A stretch of DNA of 64,000 nucleotides, from the NCBI RefSeq assembly GCF_004307455.1, contig NZ_SEWX01000008.1, forward strand, positions 62,001 to 126,000, given 5' to 3'. Source of the DNA: Aquirufa nivalisilvae (lineage in GTDB: Bacteria > Bacteroidota > Bacteroidia > Cytophagales > Spirosomataceae). The notes beneath the pieces were generated by a model, which searched no databases, was not told the DNA's origin, and saw nothing but the letters and a program-made list of their open reading frames with translations. Positions within the stretch are counted from its first letter, which is position 1, and each line of letters starts with the position of its first letter. Below, piece after piece: positions 18,037-27,081 of this stretch. The translations under genes were made by a program, and so were the position numbers.

Positions 18037-19377
18037 CTACAAGGCCGCAGCGATTTCTTTGAATTTATCCACATCAATTTTAGAAACTTTGTGTGGGATT
18101 TTCTCAACGATTACAGTAGACACCTTATCTGCAAAAGCTTGATTGTACAAATTCATGAAATTATCAGACTTCGATTTATCACTTAAATAACCCATGGCTA
18201 TTTTCTCAATCATCTCTTCAATACCAGGTTGGTCAGCTGATAAGTAACCGCCAAATTGTTGACGCACCATATATTTCGCTTTTTCTACTACCTCAGCATA
18301 TTCCACTTTTACTTCAAATTTCTCAGCAATTTCGTTTTTGATTAGGTTCCAACGGATATCCTTTTTCACATTATCAAAATCTTGATCAATTTGCTCTGGA
18401 GTAAATTTACCTTCATTGATACGTACTAACCAATTACGTAAAAATGCTTCTGGCAAATCAATTTTCACTTGATCTAACAAGGCTTTTTCAGCATCGATAC
18501 GCAACAAATAATTAGCTTCGCGCTTGTAGTTATCTTGAACAATCTCAATTAATTGCTCACGGAAACTTGCTTCGTCAGTAGCTTTGCCTGCTCCTAATAC
18601 TTTATCAAAAAATGCTTGATCCAAATTGGCAGGAACTGAACGAGTGATATCTTCAACCACGTAAGAAACCTCACCTGTTAAATCACCCACTTCTTCTTCT
18701 TTCTTGCCAGTGGCTAAAGCCAACGATTTAGCATCATTGAATACTTTATCAATAGCAAACTTCAAGGTATCTCCTACCTTAGCACCAATGAAAATCTTTT
18801 TCGATTTATCATTGATAGAATGCAATGGAATGGCTGATTTCTCTACCCACTCACCTTGAGTAAAAGTACCGAATACTAAATCACGATCTTCTACCGATTC
18901 TGGATGAGTCTGCTCGCCAAATTGCTTTTTCAAGTTCTCAATCGTTTCTTCGATCTCTTTTTTATCGGCTTTGATTTCGTAAGAATTAACGGTTTTGATT
19001 TTATCTAAATCAACCGAGAACTCTCCGTGGAAACCTAAATCGTAATGGAAAGTAAATTCTGTATCTTTTTCCCAGTCGATAGCATCTGCCTCTTCTACTG
19101 CAGGCATTGGCTCGCCAACTAAGTTTAATTTATTTTCTTTGATATAATCACTTACTGCATGACCTAATAAATGATTGATTTCTTCCACTAAAATGGATTG
19201 TCCTGCCAATTTCTTGATTAATGGCATTGGCACCATACCTGGGCGAAAACCTTTGATGCTCGCCTTTTTACGGTAATCTTTTAATTTAGTTTCTACTTTT
19301 TCTTGGTAATCAGCAGCTGAAACGACAACAGTCAAACGACCTTCTAAATCATTTGAATGGTTGAGCGAAATATTCAT
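18037..19377 (-). CDS. tig: trigger factor
   Basis: Ribosome-associated chaperone. I choose the ATG at 19377 (MNISLNHSNDLEGRL, 446 residues); the longer open frame to 19602 runs through the tRNA-Leu gene and is spurious. The ribosome-binding tail shows the KGFRPGMVPM signature near residues 41-50. The middle region corresponds to the FKBP-like domain, which in Bacteroidota is divergent, and the C-terminal half is the helical chaperone domain. It is 67 nt downstream of tRNA-Leu, with a terminator-like hairpin in between. Confidence 0.92.
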   Translation of the reverse strand: MNISLNHSNDLEGRLTVVVSAADYQEKVETKLKDYRKKASIKGFRPGMVPMPLIKKLAGQSILVEEINHLLGHAVSDYIKENKLNLVGEPMPAVEEADAIDWEKDTEFTFHYDLGFHGEFSVDLDKIKTVNSYEIKADKKEIEETIENLKKQFGEQTHPESVEDRDLVFGTFTQGEWVEKSAIPLHSINDKSKKIFIGAKVGDTLKFAIDKVFNDAKSLALATGKKEEEVGDLTGEVSYVVEDITRSVPANLDQAFFDKVLGAGKATDEASFREQLIEIVQDNYKREANYLLRIDAEKALLDQVKIDLPEAFLRNWLVRINEGKFTPEQIDQDFDNVKKDIRWNLIKNEIAEKFEVKVEYAEVVEKAKYMVRQQFGGYLSADQPGIEEMIEKIAMGYLSDKSKSDNFMNLYNQAFADKVSTVIVEKIPHKVSKIDVDKFKEIAAAL

Positions 19378-19402
19378 ATGGAAGTATTTAAATTTTTTAA
19401 TT

Positions 19403-19439
19403 AAAAAAAGCCCCCAATACCTTATGGTCTTGAGGGCTT
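19403..19439 (-). terminator. terminator-like hairpin between tRNA-Leu and tig
   Basis: On the minus strand, AAGCCCTCAAGACC pairs with GGTATTGGGGGCTT across an ATAA loop (one G-A mismatch, one G-U) and is followed by seven T. It would end the tRNA transcript. It leaves only 25 nt to the tig ATG, so tig may depend on read-through. Confidence 0.75.
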
Positions 19440-19444
19440 GCCGA

Positions 19445-19529
19445 TGGTACGGGCGGAGGGACTCGAACCCCCATGCCTCGCGGCGCCAGATCCTAAGTCT
19501 GGTATGTCTACCAATTCCACCACGCCCGC
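19445..19529 (-). tRNA. tRNA-Leu (anticodon UAG)
   Basis: An 85 nt cloverleaf on the minus strand. The acceptor stem GCGGGCG pairs with CGCCCGT (last pair G-U), and ACCA is encoded at the 3' end. The anticodon stem CCAGA/TCTGG encloses loop CTTAGGA, giving anticodon TAG, so it reads CUA/CUN leucine codons. A long variable arm (GCGCCGCGAGGC region) marks it as class II, and the T loop GGTTCGAGTCC is intact. Confidence 0.95.
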
Positions 19530-19544
19530 TTGCATTTGGAGGTG

Positions 19545-19575
19545 CAAAGGTAATTAGCAAATTTAAGTATTCCAA
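19545..19575 (-). promoter_or_regulatory. promoter for tRNA-Leu
   Basis: Minus-strand TTG at 19573-19575, a 20 nt spacer, then TACCTTTG at 19545-19552. This is a full match to the Bacteroidota sigma-ABfr consensus. The predicted start is a few bases before the tRNA 5' end at 19529. Confidence 0.72.
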
Positions 19576-19713
19576 AACACTTGGAAAATTTATATTTGCC
19601 ATCGCTTTTTCGTCTCATGAATTGAAAAAGAAATCGCAAATTTTAACAGCTTTTAAGATTAAATGCGATAATTGTAAGCTTTTCTGAGCTATTTTTAGAA
19701 ATTCAATTCAACC

Positions 19714-19830
19714 ATGAAACAAGAAACAACGCACCATCACACCAATTGGAAAGTTTGGTATCTATTGCTTGGCCTATTCGTGGTATTCATCGTTCTATTT
19801 TTTGTGATTTTTAGCGCCATATTCCAATAA
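19714..19830 (+). CDS. small single-helix membrane peptide preceding the symporter
   Basis: A 38-residue frame that ends 2 nt before the symporter start. The N-terminus is short, polar and contains three adjacent histidines; residues about 14 to 37 form one uninterrupted hydrophobic helix rich in leucine, phenylalanine and valine. Size, composition and exact spacing suggest a translated small accessory subunit coupled to the symporter. Function is inferred from position only. It could instead be a leader peptide. Confidence 0.65.
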   Translation: MKQETTHHHTNWKVWYLLLGLFVVFIVLFFVIFSAIFQ

Positions 19831-19832
19831 AC

Positions 19833-21524
19833 ATGCATCAATTAGACTGGATAGTACTACTATTAACCATCGGCGGAATTGTGCTCTATGGAAGTTGGAA
19901 AGGCCGAGAAGCTAAGCATTCATTAAAGGGCTTCCTTTTGGCAGATCGTGAGCTACCTTGGTATCACATTTTATTATCGGTCATGGCCACACAGGCCTCT
20001 GCCATTACTTTTTTATCGGTACCAGGACAAGCCTATACGGATGGCATGCGTTTTGTTCAATTTTATTTGGGTCTACCCATTGCCATGATTGTGCTATCTG
20101 TCACCTTCATTCCTCAATATTATCAATTAAAGATTTTTACGGCTTACCAGTTTCTAGAAGAGCGATTTGATTCAAAAACACGAATTTTAACTAGTTTTTT
20201 ATTCTTAATTCCTCGGGCCTTATCAACCGGAGTCACCATTGCAGCTCCATCCATTATCTTATCCACTTTATTAGGGTGGGATTTAACTTGGACCAATTGC
20301 ATCACTGCAGCAGTAGTAACTTTCTATTGTATATTCGGAGGTTCCAAAACCATTTCCTACACCCAATTATTGCAAATGGGTGTAGTTTTAGCCGGCATGG
20401 TCATTGCTGCCATTTACATCATTCAAGCATTACCCCAAGAAATAGGCATGAAGGAATCCTTACAGCTTGCTGGTAAAATGGGGAAAATCAATTTAATCGA
20501 TTGGAAATTTGACATCAATAATCGGTATACCATTTGGTCAGGTATCATTGGTGGATTCTTTTTACAGCTCTCCTATTTTGGCACTGACCAAAGTCAAGTA
20601 GGTCGATATCTAACTGGACATACAGCGAATGAAAGTAAGAAAGGTCTATTATTGAATGGTTTTCTAAAAATCCCCATGCAATTTTTCATCCTATTGGTCG
20701 GTATTTTAGTTTTTGTTTTTTACCAATTCAATCAGGCACCCATATTTTTCAATAAAAGTACAGAGCTAAGTTGGAGTACCGCCAAGGGGCATGAGGCCAT
20801 TGATCAAGAAAACAAACAGATTTTCATTCAAAAAAAGCAGACGGAAACTGCTTTAATACAGGCTATTTCTCAAGAAGAATCAGCCAAGATTCCAGCTTTG
20901 AAATCGAAGATCATGGATTTGCATGATCAACAAGCTAAAGTCAAGGAAAAAGCTGTTGAATTATTGAAATCACAAGGTAGCAAAGCTGAAAGTCAAGATA
21001 CCAATTATATCTTCCTTCGTTTTATTGTCGATCATTTACCCATTGGATTAGTGGGCTTTTTAATCGCCATGATCTTGTTAGCTTCCATGGGTTCCATGGC
21101 CTCAGCTTTTGGCTCATTGACTTCCACGGTCATGGTGGATATATACCAAAGATTCATCAACCAACATGCCAGCAATGAACATTATTGGTGGTCATCCAAA
21201 TTAGTTACTTTGGCTTGGGGAATTTTCTGCTTGATTGTGGCACAATTTTCTGTCAATATGGGCAGCTTAATCGAAGTAGTGAACATCTTAGGTTCCTGGT
21301 TTTATGGAACCATCTTGGGGGTATTCTTATGTGCCTTCTACTTACCTAAAACACAAGGGTCTCATGTTTTTTGGGCGGCAATAATAGCGGAAGCATTTGT
21401 AATATATGCTTGGAAAATAGACCTAATGGCTTTCTTGTGGCTAAACGTGCTAGGTTGTGTCATGGTTGTTGCTTTAGCTTTTATCTTCCAAAGCATTGGT
21501 CAACTAACTAAGGCAAAACCTTAA
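19833..21524 (+). CDS. sodium:solute symporter (SSS/SLC5 family)
   Basis: 563-residue inner-membrane carrier with at least 12 hydrophobic segments. SSS features include the N-terminal GSWKGREAKHSLKGFLLADR region with the following WYHI segment, and the YFGTDQSQVGRYLTG motif near residue 250. A charged, glutamine/lysine-rich loop of about 90 residues (about 300-390) breaks the membrane core and may form a coiled coil. Bacteroidota members carry sugars, sialic acid or carboxylates; the substrate is unknown. It starts 2 nt after a 38-residue membrane peptide and overlaps the convergent cyclophilin gene by 17 nt. Confidence 0.9.
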   Translation: MHQLDWIVLLLTIGGIVLYGSWKGREAKHSLKGFLLADRELPWYHILLSVMATQASAITFLSVPGQAYTDGMRFVQFYLGLPIAMIVLSVTFIPQYYQLKIFTAYQFLEERFDSKTRILTSFLFLIPRALSTGVTIAAPSIILSTLLGWDLTWTNCITAAVVTFYCIFGGSKTISYTQLLQMGVVLAGMVIAAIYIIQALPQEIGMKESLQLAGKMGKINLIDWKFDINNRYTIWSGIIGGFFLQLSYFGTDQSQVGRYLTGHTANESKKGLLLNGFLKIPMQFFILLVGILVFVFYQFNQAPIFFNKSTELSWSTAKGHEAIDQENKQIFIQKKQTETALIQAISQEESAKIPALKSKIMDLHDQQAKVKEKAVELLKSQGSKAESQDTNYIFLRFIVDHLPIGLVGFLIAMILLASMGSMASAFGSLTSTVMVDIYQRFINQHASNEHYWWSSKLVTLAWGIFCLIVAQFSVNMGSLIEVVNILGSWFYGTILGVFLCAFYLPKTQGSHVFWAAIIAEAFVIYAWKIDLMAFLWLNVLGCVMVVALAFIFQSIGQLTKAKP

Positions 21525-22083
21525 TGTCGAACTTCACTGGAATGACCGGCTTTTCGTCATAAGATTTGGCATTAAAGATGGAATCTACAACAGCCATTCC
21601 TTTTGTTACTTTACCAAATACCACGTATTTCTTATAAAATCTTGCTGCTTGTTCGGTATCAGTAACTATAAAAAACTCGCTGGGAGAGGATGCTTGTTCT
21701 GGGTTTCCTTCGTCATAACGAGCCATGGCAAGACTTCCCCGTACAGGCTTTAATTCGTCGATATATTCTGCGGGAACCAAATAATTCAATCGATCACGAT
21801 ACTCTCCTCCTCCTTGAATTCCTGTCACATAAACGATTCGATAAAAATATCGATCTTCGAAATAACCCATTTTTACTAAACGGATAAAATTCAGTCGGTG
21901 CAAGGGAGTCCGAGGGTCTAGTTCCATTTCAAAATCCCCAAGTCGAGTAGTGACAAGTACCTTATTTTCAGTCCATTGATCCGCTCCTTTTTGCAAAGAT
22001 TCTTTTACGTGAACGGGATCTAAATTCCAATTGGATTGACAAGAAAACAGACAAAAGGCAAAAAATAAAATAAGTATACGCAT
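21508..22083 (-). CDS. cyclophilin-type peptidyl-prolyl isomerase lipoprotein
   Basis: 191-residue envelope protein with lipobox LFSC (cysteine 15). Residues about 40 to 190 form a short cyclophilin domain: TRLGDFEMELDPRTPLHRLNF, the YRIVYVTGIQGGGEY segment that replaces the usual FHRVI-GF-IQGG, and SEFFIV further on. Catalytic arginine and glutamine positions are partly kept, so activity is likely but not certain. It probably folds exported proteins. A T-rich terminator of the upstream MFS gene ends right at its start. Confidence 0.85.
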   Translation of the reverse strand: MRILILFFAFCLFSCQSNWNLDPVHVKESLQKGADQWTENKVLVTTRLGDFEMELDPRTPLHRLNFIRLVKMGYFEDRYFYRIVYVTGIQGGGEYRDRLNYLVPAEYIDELKPVRGSLAMARYDEGNPEQASSPSEFFIVTDTEQAARFYKKYVVFGKVTKGMAVVDSIFNAKSYDEKPVIPVKFDIKVLP

Positions 22084-22110
22084 AAAAAAAAGGGGGCCTA
22101 AAAGCCCCCT
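22084..22110 (-). terminator. terminator after the MFS gene
   Basis: Minus-strand AGGGGGC / GCCCCCT stem (7 bp, 6 nt loop) followed by an eight-base T-run, 22 nt past the MFS stop. The T-run abuts the cyclophilin start at 22083. Confidence 0.85.
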
Positions 22111-22131
22111 AATTTAATTTAAATATCTGGT

Positions 22132-23343
22132 TTATGCAGAATGGTTAACTTTCTTTCCGAAGAAGTATAATCCAACAAACGCTACGATTAAGATAGCAGG
22201 GAAAATCAACATATTAGAAAGAGTAGCTTGTCCAGCAGCCAAATCAGCTGCATCACCAGCTAAACCAGTTGCTTCTGCTGCCACTTTGTTTTCTTGAATC
22301 CAAGCTCCAATGATAGGTTGGAACATAGAAGAAGAGAACATACCGATACCACCCAAGATTGATAATCCAAGCGCACCAGTTTGAGGCATTGTCTCACTTA
22401 CATATCCTAACATGTTTGGCCAGAAGTAGCAAATACCTAAGGCAAAAAATACAGCTGCTACGTATAACATAGAACCGTCCATAGTAGACATCATGTATAA
22501 ACCAATAACACCAAAGATGGCAGAACCTAAAAGTACACCAACTGTATTTAATTTATGGATGATTGGACCTGCGAAATAACGACCAACCGCCATTAAACCT
22601 GTTACAAGAGCTAAAATCAACATAGGACTAGCACCAGCTTTAGCTAAGATTGGACCAACCCATTGCTGAGGACCAAATTCAGAAATTGCTGTTAAAGCCA
22701 TACATGCTGCCATGAATAAGTATAATGGATTCAACATAGCTTTGAAACTATCCAAAGCATTCTCAGCACCTGCACGAGGTTTAGGGAAAGCTTGGCCGTA
22801 GAATAACACAGCATAAATAGCAGTAGGGATCAAAATAACCCAAATTTGCGCTTGCCAAGGCATAGACGCATCCGTCATAAATTTAGAAATCAATGAACCA
22901 ATCACGATACCACCTGGGAACCACATGTGAAAACGATTCAATTTGCTGTTAAAGTCCAATCCTGAATAAGAATCAGCAATCATTGGATTACAAGCTGCTT
23001 CTGTACATCCGTTACCTAAACCAATCAATAAAGTTGAAATCAACAAAGTATCATAACCCGTGGCATAAATAGTTAATAAAATACCAATGGTGTGGGCGAT
23101 CAAGGCAATTTGCATGATCAATTTTGGTCCAATGGCTGAATAGAAAACCCCACCAAGAATCATGGATATCGGGAAACCTAAGAACCACATTTGGTTGATA
23201 TGTCCTAATTGGACAGTATCTAAGCTTAATTCTGCTCCTAACTGCGTTAGAATACCTGCTCTAATGCTAAAAGAGAAGGCCGTCGTGATAAGCGCAAAAC
23301 AGCTAGCATAAAATAGACGATTTGCATTAATGGTTTGACTCAT
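22132..23343 (-). CDS. MFS transporter, probable sugar permease
   Basis: 403-residue integral membrane protein with 12 predicted helices in two halves, characteristic of the major facilitator superfamily. Visible features are the N-terminal ITTAFSFSIRAGIL helix, the glycine-rich LLIGLGNGCTEAACNP in helix 4 and a central loop near residues 185-200. It is divergent from the two Gfo/Idh oxidoreductases and the isomerase-like gene, separated by 213 bp, and probably imports their substrate. That link is positional inference. Confidence 0.85.
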   Translation of the reverse strand: MSQTINANRLFYASCFALITTAFSFSIRAGILTQLGAELSLDTVQLGHINQMWFLGFPISMILGGVFYSAIGPKLIMQIALIAHTIGILLTIYATGYDTLLISTLLIGLGNGCTEAACNPMIADSYSGLDFNSKLNRFHMWFPGGIVIGSLISKFMTDASMPWQAQIWVILIPTAIYAVLFYGQAFPKPRAGAENALDSFKAMLNPLYLFMAACMALTAISEFGPQQWVGPILAKAGASPMLILALVTGLMAVGRYFAGPIIHKLNTVGVLLGSAIFGVIGLYMMSTMDGSMLYVAAVFFALGICYFWPNMLGYVSETMPQTGALGLSILGGIGMFSSSMFQPIIGAWIQENKVAAEATGLAGDAADLAAGQATLSNMLIFPAILIVAFVGLYFFGKKVNHSA

Positions 23344-23556
23344 AGTTGTTTAGATTTAGTTAAAGGGTGAAACAACGTTTTTTCTTGAAAAATTAAAAAT
23401 TAACATTAGAAAAATCATGTCAAAAAAACGAAAAGATTTTCAAAGTTTCCTATTAAATTGAAAATATTTTTAATATTTCATTAATTCTACAGCGCTTTTA
23501 GCTCAAATTAGTATATTTAGAGTCAATTTTTTAAAAAAATCTAAATCAATATAGAT

Positions 23557-24753
23557 ATGATTCAGGGAGGATCTTCCACACAGGCTAAAAACCGTCAAGG
23601 CAGAAAAATCCGTATGGGGATGATTGGTGGTAGTTTAGAAGCATTTATTGGTGCTGTTCATCGTCGTGGTTCTCAATTAGATGGAGAAATAGAATTAGTA
23701 TGTGGTGCATTTAGCTCGAGTGCTGAAAAATCCAAAGCAACGGGTGCTGCATTATATTTAGAACCTAGTCGTGTATATGGATCATACGAAGAAATGATTC
23801 TGAAGGAAAAAGCATTACCTGAAGGGGAGCGCATGGATTTTGTATCCATCGTTACGCCAAATCACTTGCATTTTCCTGCGGCCAAAATGGCTTTAGAAAA
23901 TGGATTTCATGTGGTTTGTGATAAGCCGGCTACTTTAAATTTGGAAGAGGCAAAGGAATTAAAGAAAATCATTGAGGCTTCGGGGTTAATTTTTGCTTTA
24001 ACGCATAATTATACGGGTTATCCTATGATTAAAGAAGCGAAACATTTAGTTGATTCAGGTGAATTAGGCGAAATCAGAAAAGTGATCGTGGAATATCCAC
24101 AAGGTTGGTTAATTGATTTGGTAGAAGCCACTGGTCAAAAGCAAGCGGCATGGAGAACCGATCCGACTCGTTGTGGAGCCGCTGGGGCCATTGGTGACAT
24201 TGGAACCCATGCTGAAAATTTAGCTGAATACATCACAGGTTTACATATTGAAGAATTATGTGCTGACTTAACCATTTTTGTAGATGGTCGTCAATTGGAT
24301 GATGATGGCAATATCTTAATCCACTATAACAACGGAGCTAGGGGCGTTTTGCATTGCAGTCAAATATGTAATGGAGAAGAAAACGACTTAAACATTCGAG
24401 TGTATGGTTCAAAAGCCGGAATTGTTTGGCATCAAATGGATCCAAATACGTTAATCATTAAATCCAGAAATGGAGGTAGTAGGACAATACGTACCAATGT
24501 AGGAAGTCTTTCTGCTCAAGCACAAGCTCACACGCGTCAACCAGCAGGACATCCAGAAGGATACGTTGAGACCTTCGCTAATATATATCGCAATTTCGCT
24601 TTTGCTCTTCGTGCACGTTGGGAGGGAAAAGAGCAAGATCCTTTGTACGATTTCCCAGGAATTGATGAAGGAATAAAAGGGATGGCATTCATTGAAAATG
24701 TGGTTAGATCATCCAGAGACAATACAAATAAGTGGACCAAATTTGAAATTTAA
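23557..24753 (+). CDS. Gfo/Idh/MocA family oxidoreductase
   Basis: 398-residue NAD(P)-dependent sugar dehydrogenase-like enzyme. The Rossmann motif is atypical, GMIGGSLEAFIG near residues 21-32, as in a subgroup that has GGG-x-x-AFIG. VCDKPATLNL near 123-132 takes the place of the usual EKP motif, and GDIGTHAENLAEYITG near 212-227 supplies the conserved D and H of the active site. No signal peptide. First of three co-directional genes with gaps of 11 and 5 nt. The family oxidises or reduces cyclic polyols and sugars, often at C3 or C1; the exact substrate is unknown. Confidence 0.88.
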   Translation: MIQGGSSTQAKNRQGRKIRMGMIGGSLEAFIGAVHRRGSQLDGEIELVCGAFSSSAEKSKATGAALYLEPSRVYGSYEEMILKEKALPEGERMDFVSIVTPNHLHFPAAKMALENGFHVVCDKPATLNLEEAKELKKIIEASGLIFALTHNYTGYPMIKEAKHLVDSGELGEIRKVIVEYPQGWLIDLVEATGQKQAAWRTDPTRCGAAGAIGDIGTHAENLAEYITGLHIEELCADLTIFVDGRQLDDDGNILIHYNNGARGVLHCSQICNGEENDLNIRVYGSKAGIVWHQMDPNTLIIKSRNGGSRTIRTNVGSLSAQAQAHTRQPAGHPEGYVETFANIYRNFAFALRARWEGKEQDPLYDFPGIDEGIKGMAFIENVVRSSRDNTNKWTKFEI

Positions 24754-24764
24754 TATAGAATAAC

Positions 24765-25910
24765 ATGACAAAAATTAAAGTTGGAATCGTAGGAACAGGC
24801 TTTATTGGACCTGCTCATATTGAGGCATTAAGACGATTACCGAATGTGGAGGTAGCTGCACTTTGTGAGGTTACCATTGAATTAGCAGAAGCTAAGGCCA
24901 AACAATTGGGGATTCCTCGTTGGTATACATTTGATGAATTAATGAAACAAGATGACATCGAATGCGTACACATTTGTACTCCTAACTTCTTACACTACTC
25001 TCAGTCGAAAGCTGCCTTATTAGCTGGCAAACATGTGGTTTGTGAAAAACCATTGGCTAAAGACTTGCATGAAGCAGAAGAATTAGTGGAATTAGCTGCT
25101 AAGTCAGGTAAAGTGAATGCGGTTCACTTCAATTTACGTTACTATCCTTTGGTACGTCAAATGAAAACCATGCGTGAAAAAGGAGATTTGGGAGATGTAT
25201 ATTCTATCATTGGTTCATATTTACAAGATTGGTTGTTTTATGAAACAGATTATAACTGGCGTTTAGAACCAGATAAATCAGGTGATTCACGTGCCATTGC
25301 TGATATTGGTTCGCACTTAATGGATATCATTGAATACATCACAGGTTTAAAAACGGTAGAAGTGATGGCCGATTTCAATACGGTACACCCTACACGTAAG
25401 AAGCCATTGAAAGCCATTGAGACATATTCGGGCAAAATGCTTCAACCAGAAGATTATGCGGATGTAAATATTACAACGGAAGATCATGCCAGCGTGTTAT
25501 TACGTTTTGATAATGGCAACCGTGGATCTATTACGGTATCTCAAGTATCTGCAGGACGTAAAAACCAATTGAAATTAGAGATTTCAGGATCTAAGAAAAC
25601 TTTTGCTTGGAATTCAGAAGCTCCTAACGAAGTTTGGTTAGGAAATAGAGATCAAGCGAACCAAGTATTGATGCGTGATCCATCATTAGCCTATCCTGAA
25701 GCTTCAGCCATCATGACTTTCCCTGGAGGACATAATGAAGGTTTCCCAGATACTTCGAAGCAATTATTCAAGGAAGTTTATGCGGCAATTGAGCAAGGCA
25801 AGCAACCAGAAAAGCCAAGCTATCCAACCTTTGCTGATGGATACCGTGAATTATTGATTTGTGAAAAAATTCTTGAAAGTACCCGCAAACAAGCGTGGGT
25901 TAAAATTTAA
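24765..25910 (+). CDS. Gfo/Idh/MocA family oxidoreductase
   Basis: 381-residue enzyme, second of the pair. The NAD-binding motif is classical, GIVGTGFIGPAH near residues 8-19. CEKPLAKDL near 92-100 and ADIGSHLMDIIEYITG near 178-193 carry the active-site lysine and histidine. The protein is cytosolic and normal in length. Two different paralogues in one operon suggest oxidation and reduction at different stages of one pathway, or two sugar moieties. This is inference from context. Confidence 0.9.
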   Translation: MTKIKVGIVGTGFIGPAHIEALRRLPNVEVAALCEVTIELAEAKAKQLGIPRWYTFDELMKQDDIECVHICTPNFLHYSQSKAALLAGKHVVCEKPLAKDLHEAEELVELAAKSGKVNAVHFNLRYYPLVRQMKTMREKGDLGDVYSIIGSYLQDWLFYETDYNWRLEPDKSGDSRAIADIGSHLMDIIEYITGLKTVEVMADFNTVHPTRKKPLKAIETYSGKMLQPEDYADVNITTEDHASVLLRFDNGNRGSITVSQVSAGRKNQLKLEISGSKKTFAWNSEAPNEVWLGNRDQANQVLMRDPSLAYPEASAIMTFPGGHNEGFPDTSKQLFKEVYAAIEQGKQPEKPSYPTFADGYRELLICEKILESTRKQAWVKI

Positions 25911-25915
25911 TTACT

Positions 25916-26968
25916 ATGCAAACCATCAAAGGACCTGCTATCTTTTTAGCCCAATTTTTGGGTGATGAGGCTCCATTTAATACATTAGACGGAATTACAA
26001 CCTGGGCTGCGGGCTTAGGATATAAAGGAGTTCAAATCCCATCTTGGGATCCTCGCTGCATCGATTTACAAAAAGCGGCGGAATCGAAAACATATTGTGA
26101 TGAATTGAAAGGAATGCTTGCAGCTAAAGGCTTGCAAATCACCGAACTTTCTACACACTTACAAGGACAATTAGTAGCTGTAAATCCTGCTTACGACATC
26201 ATGTTTGATGGATTTGCTCCTGATTCAGTGAAAGGTAATCCAAAGGCTAGAACTGAATGGGCTATTCAACAATTGATGTATGCAGCCAAAGCGTCGGAAA
26301 ACTTAGGTTTGAGCGCGCATGCTACCTTTTCTGGTGCCTTGATGTGGCATACGGTATATCCTTGGCCTCAGCGTCCTGCGGGTTTGGTTGAGCAAGGTTT
26401 TGCTGAATTAGGACGTCGCTGGACTCCTATTTTGAATCAATTTGATGAATGCGGAGTAGACCTTTGTTATGAAATCCACCCAGGTGAAGATTTGCATGAT
26501 GGGGTTTCATATGAGATGTTTTTGGATGCAGTAAAAGGACATAAGCGTGCCAATTTATTGTACGATCCATCCCACTTTGTTTTACAGGCTTTGGATTATA
26601 AGCAATACATTGACTTCTATCATGAGCGCATCAAAATGTTCCATGTGAAAGATGCTGAGTTTAACCCAACAGGGAAACAAGGTGTTTATGGAGGATATCA
26701 GTCATGGGTAAACCGTGCGGGTAGATTCCGTTCATTGGGAGATGGCCAAGTGGATTTCAAAAGTATCTTTTCTAAATTAACTCAATACGGTTACGATGGT
26801 TGGGCTGTTTTAGAATGGGAATGCTGTATTAAAGATCCGGTACAAGGAGCTACTGAAGGGGCTCCATTCATTGCTAACCACATTATCAAAGCTACTGAAA
26901 AAGTATTTGATGATTTTGCAGGTGGTGGTGCTGATGAAGAGTTCAACAAGCGTGTATTAGGATTATAA
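25916..26968 (+). CDS. sugar phosphate isomerase/epimerase (xylose-isomerase-like TIM barrel)
   Basis: 350-residue TIM-barrel protein of the AP-endonuclease 2 / xylose isomerase-like group. The metal site is visible as CYEIHPGED (Glu), LLYDPSHFV (Asp and His), FHVKDAEF (His, Asp) and VLEWEC (Glu). No signal peptide, so cytosolic. It is the third gene of the Gfo/Idh operon. Relatives are epimerases, isomerases, or lyases and hydratases on keto-sugars. A large hairpin at 27082-27136 follows it. Confidence 0.88.
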   Translation: MQTIKGPAIFLAQFLGDEAPFNTLDGITTWAAGLGYKGVQIPSWDPRCIDLQKAAESKTYCDELKGMLAAKGLQITELSTHLQGQLVAVNPAYDIMFDGFAPDSVKGNPKARTEWAIQQLMYAAKASENLGLSAHATFSGALMWHTVYPWPQRPAGLVEQGFAELGRRWTPILNQFDECGVDLCYEIHPGEDLHDGVSYEMFLDAVKGHKRANLLYDPSHFVLQALDYKQYIDFYHERIKMFHVKDAEFNPTGKQGVYGGYQSWVNRAGRFRSLGDGQVDFKSIFSKLTQYGYDGWAVLEWECCIKDPVQGATEGAPFIANHIIKATEKVFDDFAGGGADEEFNKRVLGL

Positions 26969-27081
26969 GAATAAAGCGATTCATGCTTTTAAAAGAAATA
27001 AAATTGTCTTATTTCTAGAATTACCAATTAACTGATTTCCGCAGTTATTTATCAATTCCAACAAGTCTTTTTTGATTAAAA

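Noticed and set aside
19378-19602. 75-codon N-terminal extension of trigger factor
   Set aside because: It reads through the tRNA-Leu gene and its terminator; the conserved protein starts at 19377.
19361-19687. Forward 108-codon frame over tig start and tRNA
   Set aside because: Antisense to tRNA-Leu and the tig start, with no protein-like composition.
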